DNA of 64,000 bases from Allium sativum (GCA_030737875.1 CM060918.1:884100403-884164402); one strand, 5' to 3'. Counted from the first letter of the stretch, positions 21,738-34,481 are shown. Notes: generated by a model not told the origin, from the sequence alone. Numbers and translations are program-made.

Positions 21738-22986
21738 CATGTACCACATATGTCATCATAAAATTTCTGTAAACAAGATAGACTTAATCATGGATTTCAA
21801 TTATGCTAAATATCATTCATAGCCTAGCCATATTCATAAGTTTGCAAATAGGTTTTCTAGTACAAAAGCATGGCTTAATACATGATGCCAAATTCTCAAC
21901 ATAATTTCCTATGGATTATAATGACCAAACTTGTTCTAATTACTTACAAAATGATTTATGCACAAAAATATACATCATGATGGCATAGTAGCAAAACCCC
22001 AAACTTGCATGAATTTAAATCATCTACATACATGTAGCTTCAACATGGATTACATAATTTGCGAAATATTCCAAACGTATACTTGCATAGAACTACCGCA
22101 TGTAGTTCTTTATAACATGAATAACATAATTCAAGAATATCCAAACATATATAATATTTCAAATTGATAAGAACGCACAAATATGAATTACTTTATTGCC
22201 ACAATTCAAGCATACAAACCAACACAATTGTTTATTCATACCAAAGTAATACTCTACTTACAATGGTGTGATGAATTCTCTAATTTAGGGATTGAAGACG
22301 CAAATTCCTTTGTTGAATTGATTTGTTTAGGTTGCTTTAAGCTTTAGAATCTTTCTCCTAATCCTCTCTCCAATTTGGTGGCTACTCCTAGTCGTTCCTC
22401 AGCAACATGGCGGCTATGATCTTATTTTTGAATGAATAGATTAGGGTTTAGTCTAGGGTTGTTTATATAGAGGTTAGGAACTGATTAGGACCATTGATGT
22501 TGCTTGGATTGATCGTAGCCATTCATTCTAAGGAGAGACCAATTAAAACTTGCCACCTAGCCCTAGTGACAAAGCAGACCACAGAAAATCGACCACATAG
22601 AGAATAGGCCAGCCGGGTTAGACTGGGCTCGACCTGGTCTGGACCAGGTCGACACCCCTGTCGACAGGCCTGTCGACCTGGTTAGACCAGGTCGACAGCC
22701 CAGTCGACTTGGTGGGTCAGGCGGGTGTTTTTCCGCCCTGGCCCATTGGGCCCCATTTTCGAATTTAAACCTGATTTATTCTGTTTGAATTTAAACTTGA
22801 TTCTCAAACTTCCGAAGGCCATATCTTCTTCATACGGACTCCGTTTTTCGAAAACTCGGACTCTATTTCGCGTATTTTTTTGAGACGAACGCAATGGCGT
22901 ATCCCGTTTCCCTTAGTTCTTTGATTTCAGATTAATTATACTTTAATTTGTTAATTTCACAGTTATAGAATTCGCGGGGTGTTACA
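21738..22986 (-). repeat. Element A 5' LTR, right part
   Basis: This is the remaining 1249 bp of the LTR split by B, ending (plus strand) GGGGTGTTACA at 22986. It matches 3262-4528 except for one missing 12-bp unit in the GTCGAC array (22620-22712) and a few substitutions. It carries the TATA-like motif at 22461-22469. Confidence 0.95.
22620..22712. repeat. GTCGAC palindrome array in A 5' LTR
   Basis: Same array as 4150-4255 but lacking one 12-bp unit (the AGCCCTGTCGAC step). Confidence 0.87.
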
Positions 22987-22991
22987 CAACC
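22987..22991. repeat. Target-site duplication of element A, right copy (CAACC)
   Basis: Matches 1239-1243. Confidence 0.95.
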
Positions 22992-25312
22992 CATCAATGA
23001 AGTCCATTGAAATGCTATCCCACTTCCATTGCGGGACTTCTAGAGGATGAAGTAGTCCTCCAGGCTTCTTCTGTTCCGCCTTGACCTGTTGGCATATCAT
23101 GCACTTAGAAACGAAATCTGCCACGTCCTTCTTCATGCCGCTCCAAAAGAAAACTCTCTTTACGTCCTTGTACATCTTGTCTCCACCTTGGTGTATTGTC
23201 AACTTGGAATGGTGTGCTTACTTGAGAACCATCTTTACTAAATCCCTTGCTTGTGGGACGCATAGTCTTCCATCCCGCCTCAGCCAACCCTTATCATCGA
23301 TGGAGTACCTATTGAGGTGACTAGAAGTTTCACCCTTAATTAGCTTAACCATCACATCAACAAGCTGAGGGTCTTCATGTTGTGCGGCCCCTATTGAGTC
23401 TAAAAGAGTGGGCCGCACTTCTAGTGATGCCAAAAAACCAGGTACAAAATCAGAGGAGGGCCTAAAGTCAAAACTGGCTATATACTCCAAGCTTTGCCTT
23501 TCTACAGAGAGAGGGCTTAAGGTCAGCTTCTTTCTACTCAAGGCGTATGCTACTACGTTGCCCTTGCCAGGAGTATAGGAAATCTCAAAATCATACGAGG
23601 CAAGGAACTCCATCCACCTTTGCTGCCTCAAGTTAAGATCTTTCTGCGAGAAAAGATACTTCAACAATTTATGGTTAGTATATAATTCGAAGTTCTCAAC
23701 TAGGAGATAATGGCACCAAGACTAAAGCGCAAAGACGATGGCGGCCAACTCAAGATCTTGGGTTGGGTAGTTCTTTTCATGAACTTTCAATTGTCTTCCA
23801 CCATAAGCTACTACCTTCCCTTCTTGCATCAGAACGGCGCCTAGTCCCGTACCACAAGCATTCGTGTATACTGTGAATGCCTTGCTTCCATCAGGCAAAG
23901 TTAGAACCGGGGCTGTTGTAAGAGCCCTTTTTAAACGTTGGAAAGCAATATCACAATCCAAATCCCAAGCGAACACTAGATTCTTCTTTGTTAGCCTTGT
24001 GAGTGGAGCAAAGATTTTCGCGAAATCTCTAATGAACTTTCGGTAAAAACCTGCTAGCCCGAGAAAGCTTCGGTCTTTGGTTACATTTCTTAGTGCCTTC
24101 CAATCTTGCACCGCCACCACTTTCGCGGGGTCCACAGCTAACCCCTCTTTGGACACTACATGTCCAAGAAACCTTACTCTTCTATCCAGAAGTGGCACTT
24201 GGAGAATTTTGCTTTCAGCTGATGAACTCGAAGAGTTTCCATGATCTCCTTCAAATGCTAAGCATGTTCTTCCTCATTCTTTTAGAAGATCAAAATATCA
24301 TCTACGAAGACCGCCACGAACTTATTGAGAAATTCTCTGAACACCCTGCTCATTAGGTCTACGAAATAAGCGGGTGCGTTTGTCAAGCCGAAAGGCATGA
24401 CAACCTACTCGAAGAAACCGTCTGGGGTTCCAAACGCCGTTTTATCAATGTTATCTTCAGCTACCCTTAGCTGATGGAACCCAGTAGCCAGATCAAGTTG
24501 GGAGAAGACCGACGCACCTACAAGCTGATCAAACAAATCGCTATTCTGGGAAGCGGGTGTCTATTCTGCTTAGTCAGCTTGTTTAGCTCCCTATAGTCCA
24601 CACAAAAACGTAGTGAGCCATCTGCTTTGGTGGCGAACACCACTGGAGCACCCTATTCCAAGATAATCCTCCTTATAAACCCCTTCTCGAGAAGCTCCTT
24701 AACTTGCTTACTGAGCTCCTTTCTCTCCTTTGGAGCCATGTGACTAATAGGTAAAGCAACGGGCTTTGCATTATCAACAAGATATATGCGGAAGCCTATT
24801 TCCCGCCTCGGAGGTAAGCCCTTCACCTCTTCAAAGACATCCGGATATTCATGGACCACTCTAACCGACTGCAAATTCTCAACAGAAGCATCAAGCGACT
24901 CTAGATAACTAAGCATAACAGCATTCAAGGGATTACAAGAAATTTTTAGAGTGTTACCGAGCCAAGTCAAGAGTCTAACCACTCTCTTCTCACAATCAAG
25001 AATGGCACCATTACTGGATAACCAGTCCATGCCTAAGATCAATCCATATCCCGAGAAACCCAAAACAAAGGCACTACATCTAAACTCAACACTTAGAATA
25101 GAAATTTTCAAATCCAAACAAACCAGTGACAAATAAGCTGAGCACCCAATTGGATTTGAAACAACCAAGGGATCTTCTACCGTACTAGTGTCTAGGTGCA
25201 GAGATTCTACTAAAGCAGATGAAATAAAGGAGTGTGATGCACCAGAATCAAAGAGAGTGCGAATTGGATGATCATAGAGATAAACTAAGCTTTCTACAGA
25301 AATATTTCTACC
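22992..25312 (-). pseudogene. Element C pol remnant: protease, RT, RNase H, integrase N-terminal part
   Basis: Minus-strand pol of element C upstream of the A insertion. In gene order: protease with LFDSGASHSF near 25230-25260, RT start (ending at a TAG in place of the Trp codon of SEWG near 24653), RT core with FVDD near 24300, RNase H (YTNACGTGL, where Asp has become Asn, near 23860), the VVAYALSRK end (Asp to Tyr near 23550), and the integrase zinc region (CMIC) up to DFIDGL at 22992. At least four frame breaks or stops separate the pieces 24653-25168, 23722-24198, 23218-23667 and 22992-23202. It is clearly dead and older than A or B. Confidence 0.9.
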
Positions 25313-26134
25313 TCATTCCTGCGGAGGTGACACCAGCGCGTGAACCTGTCCCCCTGAAGTGGATCCAGTCCTCTGTCCCTGCCCTCGCTTCTTTAGGCAA
25401 TCCTTAGCCATGTGTCCAGTCTCGCCGCAATGGAAACAACCACCATTCATCTTCGTCTTCTTCTTTCTGCAGTCTTTCACTATATGTCCAACAATGCCAT
25501 AGAAATTACACCTTCTCTTTTCACGGGATTTGTTGTTCTTACCGCCCTTCTTGAAGTCTGTTTTCTTAGCCTGTAAACCCTCTTTCTTTTCTTGAGGCAC
25601 TTCCACCTTTGCCTCTTTCTTGCCTTTATCTTCCTCGTGTAGCAGCGCCATGTCCACCAAGCTTTCATAAGTCGCTCCCATGGGTATATGGGTCATAGCA
25701 AGGCTATGTAGAGGCTCATTCAGACCTTTGACGAAGCGAAGGGCCTTCTTGTGTTGGGTGTTTACTAAATCCAGCCCAAATCTGGCCAGCTGATTAAACT
25801 GATTGACATACTCCTTGATCGTCATACTTCCTTGTTTAAGAGTTAGGAACTTCTCCATCTGCAGGCTTCTTTCAGCTTGGGAGAGGAATTTCATCTCAAA
25901 CCTCATCCTGAAATCTTCCCAATTTTCCACTGGCCTCTCAGCATGGGTAACTTCCCCTTCCAAGTTTCCACACGTCTTTACGAAAGCATTTCCACGAGGA
26001 GGAGGAGGAGGAACCACTGCCACTGGGGGAGGAGGAATGTCTGCTGGGCCCGTGTCACTGGCCCTAGCTTCTTGGTACCTTCGGAAACAGCCAGGTATCG
26101 GTACCCTTTTTGGAAGGTTAAGATCTCCAGACAT
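25313..26134 (-). pseudogene. Element C gag with an internal deletion
   Basis: 273 codons from ATG at 26134. The N-terminus (MSGDLNLPKRVPIPG) and Pro-rich stretch resemble B's Gag, but about 50 residues covering the WLKDTEDLF to AAYWW part are missing in frame (junction near 25965). The capsid-like half after ENWEDF, the basic linker and two knuckles follow. The first knuckle reads CNFYG, so its second Cys is lost; the second (CFHCGETGHMAKDC) is intact. A TGA ends it at PPQE, where A has a CGA-type Arg codon (a C to T change at a CpG, typical of methylated repeats), cutting gag from protease. No functional capsid is expected. Confidence 0.88.
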
Positions 26135-26296
26135 GCTGAAACAAAAAGGAAAGATTCAAGACAAAAGGATAGAGAGATAGTGCATATGGCTTTGGGGAAT
26201 TATGCCTTTTAAAAACAACGCTTTTTCTTGAAAAAAAATGCTTATTTAAACTTCTTTTTGAAAATAGTTTCAAAAACCTTTATCTAATCTGGTAAA
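26135..26296 (-). other. Element C leader between primer site and gag
   Basis: Short A/T-rich leader with T-runs around 26226-26240; no gene. Confidence 0.7.
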
Positions 26297-26313
26297 CCTG
26301 CGCTTTGATACCA
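26297..26313 (-). promoter_or_regulatory. Primer-binding site of element C
   Basis: Minus-strand TGGTATCAAAGCGCAGG two bases from the 5' LTR. It resembles the initiator Met tRNA complement TGGTATCAGAGC with one substitution and one extra base. Confidence 0.85.
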
Positions 26314-27461
26314 AGTGAAACACCCCACCTCCGTTAAGGTCACTCACAAAGGGAATACCTTAACTTCGGTGGAGGTTTATAAGTAAAAGTCACAAATAAA
26401 ACACAAGATAGTTATAAACACATATATAAGCAGTGGAAAAACAAACAGACTTTCATATCATAAATACGTGTTCATACAAAACATTTCCATAGTTGCCTCA
26501 AAACAAACTTCCAATTATTACAACCATAAAATTGTCTTGATTTAAAACTTAAAGAAGCATGAAACATAATTAAAAATGCATAAATCCTCATAGAATGTCC
26601 AAAGCCATAGCCCAAACGAAAGAGATCCAAGCAATAAATTCTCTCTCTTCAAGCCGGATGAAAAATCTGACTAAGCCGAGGTGTTTCCTCCCTGTGGACC
26701 TGGGGGGGGGGGGGGACGGAAGAAAAGAAAGCAAAAGGAAAATGGGTCAGACACAAGTCTGATAAGTCTAGTTATATTTCTAGCATGAGAAAAATAAAAA
26801 GATCATGACTTGCATAAACTAAGTACAGGACAATACCAGAATATAAGACAAGATATGGCAGGGAATACTAACTATACTAAACGCACTCACTATTACTTCT
26901 CTGCACCTACTAACTCGCCTAACTAGCACCACGTGTTCATGACAAGGTGATCCCTTATTCGATCGTCTCTTACTCGCAACGTTTTCTTCCTGTGTCATAC
27001 GGCCCCACATGATTGTATGTACCTATGCTGGTCCCATCATGGGGTGTATCAAGTCCCATGGTGGCGGCCGGACACAATTCTAGAGTGCATAGGTTATACT
27101 ACTGATGTCCAGTGCCCTGTTTGTCTGCTCCGAAGTGTGTGCACGCCTGCACTTCGTTAGAACCTACACTGCTGCACCAACCACCTTCGCTTTTGACCGC
27201 TTACAATCAGCCCAGTAATCGTGCCCCACCCTGCCTAGTTTTAGGGTACCATGATACCTAATTGGGTTACTGCTGAAATGGGTCCCCGTTACTAGGCTTT
27301 TCTAGTCAAGCATGTTAAGTGGTTAAGTGTCTGTATTAACCTAACCCCACCCATCAGTTTAATTAACATGTTGAATTGGTTAAGTGTTTTAGTTAACTTA
27401 ACCCTACCATCCTGACTTGTTTGTCCTTAGCTTTAATTAGTTAAAGCACCAACCACTCACA

Positions 27462-27646
27462 TTAGACAAGTATTATTACGGTTACTGGATGTGCCGGTCG
27501 GTTCCGGGTAGGTTTACACCGTAACTCAGTCTAACCTCGGGTCCTTATTGGGCTCAATGCCTTAACCTCCCACATTGGATAGGTATTGTTGTGATTACTG
27601 GACAGTCGGGCGGTTCCGGGCAGGTTTACATCACAACTCAATCCAA
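27462..27646 (-). other. Tandem pair of two-tiered inverted repeats, C LTR
   Basis: Unit 1: outer TTAGAC (27462-27467) with GTCTAA (27529-27534), inner TTACGGT (27476-27482) with ACCGTAA (27518-27524). Unit 2: outer TTGGAT (27575-27580) with ATCCAA (27641-27646), inner GTTGTGA (27588-27594) with TCACAAC (27631-27637). The unit 1 inner stem differs from A on both arms and still pairs; the unit 2 outer stem is perfect here, imperfect in A. Confidence 0.78.
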
Positions 27647-29024
27647 CCTCGGGTTAAGCATACTCGTATTTTCTAAATTTACATATTTGTTCTTTTATTC
27701 TTATACGTAAATTTGTTAACAATTAAATGTTATGGCCCACTTTCCAAGTTCATCATTTTTGGTATAAGAATTTGTACCATTTAAGTGTCACCAATTATTG
27801 GCATGTGCCAAACATGCCAATTTCATATATTTTTATGTCTAACCCCAACAATATCCCCCGTTTGTACTTCGCAAGATTTTAAAGAGTGTTGGGCTCGATA
27901 TTTCAGCCCAACTTATCAACATAAAAGGGGAAAACGATAAACATGAAATATTATAAATAACAATAAGGGTGTGTGATATATGAACTTGCAACTTTAAGAT
28001 CTAGTAATCATAAATCATGGGTTTCAACTTGTCATGTGAACTTGCATTGAAAGGGGAATCTAACTAAACAGGTGTCACTTGAATTAGCATATGATTTAGA
28101 CAACATAAGCCCAAACATGTTTAGATCTAGGCATAATCTCAAACACAAACTAGTAGATGACAAAATTATGTCATGTCCATAAAGTATGTATAATTTTTAA
28201 CACATAGGTGTGAACTTGCAATGTAGACTAAATCAACATACATACATGTGAATTTGCAACATAGACCAAATCAACTTACATATATGTGAACTTGCAAATC
28301 AATCACGAACATATGAATAAGTGTGAACTTGAAATATGACATAGGTTTAACATATACACATAAACATGTCGATCTAACATTTGGTCACATATGTGATATG
28401 ATCTTACAACCTAAAACTTGCATAACATGATAAACTACACAACTTGTCATAACAGGTTATACTCCAAGTTCATATACATATGAATAGACTTATCCATTAA
28501 TTCCCAATTCAACATGATAATAAAATAGAACGACAGACATAGATCAATATCATTCAATTCCACATATAACATAATAAACATTGTTCTATTATCACTTTAT
28601 TTCCAAGGCATGACATTAATTTTGATTCGCATCCCAAAACATAACTAAACTTAGAACGAACGACGAACTTGAGTTCTGGATTCTAAGTTCTTGAATTGAG
28701 ATGCTTTCCTTTGGGTAGATAAACATTGTTTTGATTTTAATTGAATTAGATTTGTTCGTCTCTTAGCTTTCTTCAAATGGAGGCTCCTCTCAGTTTTCTC
28801 CCGACAGCATGGCGGCTCTGGTTCTAATTTTTTGTGTGAATTTAGGTTGGAGGCTTAAGTTGTTTATATAGAATTTCAAACTAATTAGAGCCATCAGATG
28901 ATCATAGATGAATCTAGACCATTCATATCGAGGAGAGCCAACCAGAAAGTGACAAATCAGCCCTAATGACACACCAGAACTTAGAAAATTGCTCAGAACC
29001 TGACCAGGCCAGCCAAGACCTAAC

Positions 29025-29090
29025 CAGGTCGACTGGGCAGGTCGACCCATAGGTCGACCCCCAGGTCGACCCCCTGGTCGACCTGGGTCC
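29025..29090. repeat. GTCGAC array in C LTR
   Basis: Five GTCGAC cores in the setting GGTCGACC with spacers of CATAG, CCCA and CCCT types, next to GGCGGGAATTTTCCCACC. Same place in the LTR as in A and B, but different spacers. Confidence 0.87.
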
Positions 29091-30644
29091 TGGGCGGGAA
29101 TTTTCCCACCCAGCCCAATTCTGGTCCAGTTTTCAAATTTTGAACTTGTTTCAGGCTGTTTGAATTTTAAATCGAATTCTGAAACTTCCGAAGACCACAA
29201 CTTCTTCATATGGAGTCCGATTTACGCAAACTGGGACTCTATCTCAAGCAAAATTCCGAGACAAACGCAACAGAGTAACCCGTTTCCCTTAATTCTTTCA
29301 TTTAGAATTAATTATACTTTAATTTGTTAATTTATTGTTGATAGAAAATTCGGGGTGTTGCAAATACTCTATCAGGCACTCGTCCATACAAGTCATCCAG
29401 CAACAGATGAACCGAAGGCACCCTCTTACTGCAACCGTATATAGAAAACAGAATTAGTAGCGAGAAGTCCTTGCAATCCCGTAGATTTCAACCACGACCG
29501 AATCACAGTTTGTCTCTTTTTGGGAGCTACCCAGAGATTATAAGTTCTTCCGCTTATGAACTTCTACGGGCCTTCAAATGCTCCATCTTGACCATCTTCT
29601 AATATCTTCAACAATTACGTATTTCTAGTCAGAATGGTTTTTAAATATAAATTTGATCCTCGTCTTTCCGTACCACCAATCGATAATAGGTCAGATTTTT
29701 TATAGTTGGTTATTTAACTATCAAATAAACAATCATTCATCCATAAAACAAAATGAATTCACCTATTTGGTAAATAACGTCATTTAGCCTCTTTAATTAT
29801 CCACTTGTCAAAAACTTATAGATCTTCCAATATTTGGAACATAGCATTTCACTTCTTATTTTAATATAAGTGTATTCACTACAAGAAAAACACCATATTA
29901 CAACTTTAGTTTTACAATGGTGGTAAAATCACCGTTGTAATATATGTTTTTTTACAACTTTTTTCCAGAAAAGTTGTAATAAACTTATTTTTAACAACTG
30001 TGTTATTTTGACAGTTGTAATAAAAGCATATCACAACTTTTATTTTTTGTCTATTGTAATATATGACTACACTACAGCAAAAATACCATATTAATAATTA
30101 ATAAAAATAATTTGATAATTAATAAAAATATTAATACTCAATAACTATTGTTTAATAATAATAATAAAATGTTTATTTGAAAATATGTAATAACTAATAT
30201 TAATAATTTCTTTTCGCTATATAATAATTAATAAATAATAATTATGTATTATTATTAGAAATTAAAAATAAATAAATAAAAATTAGTTTTTTGTAATGAA
30301 TAATTAATTTTAGTAATCAATAAATAAGAAGTAAGAATCACTAATTAAGAAGTAATAATTAAATAATTACTTTTAAATATTTTAATAAAAATTTCAATCA
30401 ATTTATATAATATTATATTACATTTTTTCATAAAATAAAAAAGAAAAATTATAAGATTAATAAATAGCTATTGTATATTATTTAACTTACCATACTAATT
30501 AATTTTCAAAATAGTAATTAGTGGACGAGATTAGTGGTCCACTTCCCTCTGTAATAAAGTCCTTTTACAACTTTTTTTCTAACTGTTGTAATAAATTATC
30601 ATATTTAATACTTTTTTAATTGTTTAGCGCTGGTAATATATTAT

Positions 30645-30722
30645 TACAACGTTGGACCTCCAAATTTTCAATTCCCGCCTTTGTTTATAACGTTGGACCT
30701 CCAAACTTTTAATTCCCGCCTT
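30645..30722. repeat. Two-copy direct repeat inside the CACTA element
   Basis: ACGTTGGACCTCCAAA followed by TTTTCAATTCCCGCCTT occurs twice with a period of about 38-40 bp, just before the more G/C-rich core. Confidence 0.7.
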
Positions 30723-30879
30723 CGTTCCCTCAAAATTTTCGATTACCGCACCTTAACTTTAATCGCTTCAGGTTCATTTCCCCAAACCCCATAACATTGG
30801 CCCCCTTCCCAAACGAAATCATGGCCTCCATCCTAAATTGAATCATTACCAAAATCGTTCCCTTTCCCCAAAATAAAAG

Positions 30880-31340
30880 TTGAACCACCAGTCCTTCACC
30901 CAAATCAAGGCGCCTCCGATCGAAGCTCCTCCTTCCTCCGTTCAAACCAGAGAATTCAAAATCGGATGCCACCGTACTTACACAAATCGCGATTTGCTCT
31001 CCTTCCCTCAACCAATCGAGCGCTGTCTACCTCGACCTTGCGTCGCCATCGAAGTTGTTGCCACTTCGTTCATCCGCCGCTCCGCTGTCAAAGTTATTTG
31101 CTGTACGTGCCCTCACCGAACTTCACCCACCGCCTAACGCCAGAACCGCCGTTGCCCAGACCGTCGCTCCTCGACTTTGGTTACCCGAATCTCACCTTCT
31201 TCTCCTTGTTGAACCTAGAACCCAACGAGCATATCCAGCTCGGAGTCCATGTACTCTGCTTGTTCCGACAGCTACACACACATAGCCTTGGTATCTTTCG
31301 TTGTCGCACCATTTTCCGCCTTTGTCCGCTGTACAAGTGA
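30880..31340 (+). other. G/C-rich gene-like core of the CACTA element, possible captured exon
   Basis: In a very A/T-rich element this 460-bp stretch is distinctly C/G-rich and is open in several plus-strand frames: 85 codons from 30880, 124 from 30966, 76 from 31055. The longest (Ser/Leu/Pro/Arg/His-rich) ends at CCGCTGTACAA, exactly where a consensus donor GTGAGT begins (31337-31342). An acceptor-like TTCTTTTCAG is at about 31943-31952. CACTA elements are known to carry captured host gene fragments, so this could be a first exon and intron. I recognise no protein family, and the open frames could be chance in C-rich DNA. Confidence 0.35.
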
Positions 31341-34300
31341 GTGTTAGATTCATGTAATTAAATTCTGGATAAACTAAAATATTTCAACTAGTGTTGGTTA
31401 TTGGTTGACTGCAAATTCTTGATTGTTTGGACTTAGAAATTCCTGAACTCAATATATATGTTTCCCTCTTCTAGTGCTACTTGTATACTCGTTGACCTCT
31501 TATATTTAATCTAATTTGATTCGAAATAAACATGCTAGTGCTGTAACAAATGGAATCGTTGCCTTGATCTCACATTTTCATGTTGTGCTTAGATTGGGAC
31601 TACATTAACCTCTGCACGGATATTTGTATGCCACTAACACTAATTTCACTTAAATTTCAAATATACAATGCTTCATGTTGTTGTATAGTTGGATTTGCTG
31701 AGGACAGAAAGAAGATATGTTATGCGGTTTGTCGTCCAATAATATATCTCACTGCAATTCATTTCATGTATGAAAAATAATATAAATTTCTCTCTTGCTT
31801 TGTGTGACAGCATGCATGCGTATATGTACTTAAATATATATATATATATATGTGTGTATAATTTATAATGTGTGCCGAAATGAAATCAACAACCCACTGT
31901 AATATCGGATTTGCTTATGGAGTATTGCTTTACTTAGTGTATTGTTCTTTTCAGTTGCAAAAGATATTTATTTTTTTAAAACCCAAATGTCAATCACAAC
32001 GGTGCATAACAGTTGTAGTATATTCTATTACAATGGTGCATAACTATTATAATAAAGTTTATTACAATGGTGGAAAATAGTTGTAAAATATACATATTAC
32101 ATCGGTGTTGCAACAGTGCAAAAAAGTTGTAAAAAATATTAGTCTATTACAACTTCTTAATACACGACGGTTTTCCCACCGTTGTAAAATGTATATTACA
32201 TTGGTGTTCCACCATTGTAATAGGGTCATTTTGTTGTAGTGATTCTCAAAACCATATTATTTTCAATACTTAGAAAATCTTCCATAACCATATCCAACTC
32301 TCCATTTATTATCATTGGCAAAGCATTTTCTAAAACCATTATCCATCGTGAAAACTGAGAACAAAGTTCCTTTTTAGAAATCTATATAAGTTTACTAACT
32401 AAACAAGTTCGACTTATCATTCGAAAAACAACATCACAAATTCCATTTGAAAAATCATTAACCCTTCCTTATTGTATTCAATTATATTCAATTTTGCTAT
32501 ACAAATAGTTGAAAACTTTTCCTTAGCATGTTCTTAACCAAATAATTCAAACTTTTATTCGGAAATATTATTAATATAAGAAATCCCTTTTATAACTCTT
32601 TTATATATATATAATTTAGCTTACATATGTTTTTCCATTTAAAACCTTACCTTCGGAAAAAACGTACCATTTTCATTACTTAGAAATTCGTGTTATATAC
32701 TTAACCGAATGGTATAAGTATAGTCACCTTTAGACTTGGCCAAACAATGTTAATTTATACGTTGCTTACTTTGAAATTCGATAGTTCCAGTTACATTTCA
32801 AAATTTTGCAAATTAAATTGCAATATTTCTCTTATGGAAATAGTAAAATATTTTCAACCTCTTTTACCATTAAAAACTAATACCTTCGCTTGGTAACAGT
32901 GAAGTCGCTCAAATTGGGGTATTCTAATTACTTCTTAGAACTTGATAGATAACGTTCTTTTCTTAAAATAGATAAAAGCTTGTAACTCAAAACCCGGTAC
33001 TAAACCATCATAAAAATCTTATTTATCATTGATTTCAAATATGGTTTTATAAACCACTTCTTACGTTTGAAATCCCCTTTCAATTATTATCTCTTTACTA
33101 ATTCGTTTTATTATATAAATATTCACCAAACTCGTCTTTTAGCCTTAAACCGTCTTAATATAATTTCGTTTACAACTCTTTGATTTATTATTAAAATCCT
33201 TCAGCCAATAATTTGTTCTAACCCATTTAAGCACTATTATTATAAATCTTATCTTGGATTTCATTACTATTTGTCTTGGATTTTATCCCTTTAAATCTAC
33301 TTACCCAAAATACATCTTTTCCTTTACATTTGAAACCCTTGTATTAATTACAACGTTTCACCTGACTCAATTCTTAATTAAACGTTTATATTTAAAATCA
33401 TCGTCTGGGTTTAAACCTCTTTACAAACTTTGTTTGGATTTGTTTTCATATCCTTTTATGCTAATCCATTTTGGCATTTCATAATAACTCAACTTGGATT
33501 TTGTTTCGACAAATCCATTTACTAACCCTTTTCACACTTTATCTAAACAACATACCTTTACACTTTAGGAATCTCTTCCCGTTTTTTATTAACTTACTTA
33601 ATTTAAAATATTAAGTAGACATCTGATTACACTCATTTCTTTTGCTTAAATCTCTTTATAACCTTGGTTATACACTTGGATTATTCTAAGAATTTATTTA
33701 TCAAACCCATTAAGTTGATACATTTCATATCTTTTATTTGGAAATCCCTTTTCTTTTTATTACATCACCTTTACTTAATTCAGTTTATTAAGTAAATGCT
33801 TTATCTTAAAATATCCCCTTAGTTCAAGATTTTCGATTATAAACTTCTGTTTATAAAACTTGGATTTACAACAAAATCTCTTTTATAACCCTTCAATTAA
33901 GATCTTATTATAATTCAATTATTATTATTATTTTAAAAAAGGAACTTCAATTGAAAAGCAATCATTTTAATTATTATTAATTAAAATAACAATTAACTTC
34001 ATATTAACAAAATAATAGTAGTTTAGTTCAATATTGACTAATTAATCATTTTCAAAAGGTACTAAATAATAAATTACTTGATTAATAAAAAAAAAATTAG
34101 ATAATCACTTTTTAAATGCAGTAAATCAAAGACCAATTAACTTCCAAGAACATTTGTTAAGTTTAATGATTGTTTGAAATAAAAACTATTACTATTTGAT
34201 TAATTGTAAACAAATTATCTAATAATCAATTTCGATTACAACAATTGACTTAGTCAACTTGCAAACATCAGTTAACTTGTTAACTGATTTCAATTAGTCC

Positions 34301-34479
34301 TTCCTCTTAAATTAATTAATAACTTAATTAATTCAAGATCAGTACTTAATTGTTTCATAAAAACAATTATTCAAATTTACTGACTCATAGGTTAAATTCT
34401 GACTTTCTGCTCATAGAAATTTGTTTAAGACAAAAGAACACGTTATATAAATCATTTACTAAATTCTTTTTAAAGCACG

Positions 34480-34481
<2 letters not shown>

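Larger units (their letters stand above)
1244..22986 (-). mobile_element. Element A: Tekay-like Ty3/gypsy retrotransposon (contains element B)
   Basis: A minus-strand LTR retrotransposon, about 10.6 kb without element B. Order on the minus strand: 5' LTR (8612-22986, split by B), a scrambled gag-protease part, RT, RNase H, integrase and chromodomain (5096-8253), polypurine tract, 3' LTR (1244-4528). Ends are TGTAACACC...GGTGTTTCA, and a 5-bp duplication CAACC flanks it. The chromodomain after integrase, the long LTRs and the Met-type primer site of its sister C place it among chromoviruses, most like the Tekay/Del clade. The LTRs differ by few bases plus one 12-bp unit, so insertion is recent. 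It is not autonomous: gag is mostly missing and inverted, and integrase lacks one catalytic Asp. Confidence 0.93.
26316..29362 (-). repeat. Element C 5' LTR (3047 bp)
   Basis: Minus-strand LTR starting TGCAACACCCC at 29362 and ending GGGGTGTTTCA at 26316. It shares landmarks with A: G14 run at 26702-26715, paired stem-loops 27462-27646, TATA-like motif at 28862-28870, GTCGAC array at 29025-29090, and the ATGGAGTCCGATT and GACAAACGCAA blocks near 29210-29270. The partner LTR is off the left edge, so it cannot be dated here. Next to it, AATAC at 29363-29367 is the expected target duplication. Confidence 0.93.
29877..32241. mobile_element. Non-autonomous CACTA (En/Spm-type) DNA transposon, 2365 bp
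   Basis: Ends CACTACAAGAAAAACACC and, on the other strand, CACTACAACAAAATGACC: a terminal inverted repeat of about 28 bp with a few mismatches, beginning with the diagnostic CACTA. ATT is duplicated at 29874-29876 and 32242-32244. The subterminal regions (29895-30065 and 31990-32225) are full of short TTACAAC / GTTGTAA and ACAACGGTGG repeats in both orientations, the usual transposase-binding pattern of this superfamily. The matching D LTR at 39780-39795 has no insertion, giving an empty site. No transposase is encoded, so it depends on an element elsewhere. Confidence 0.95.
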
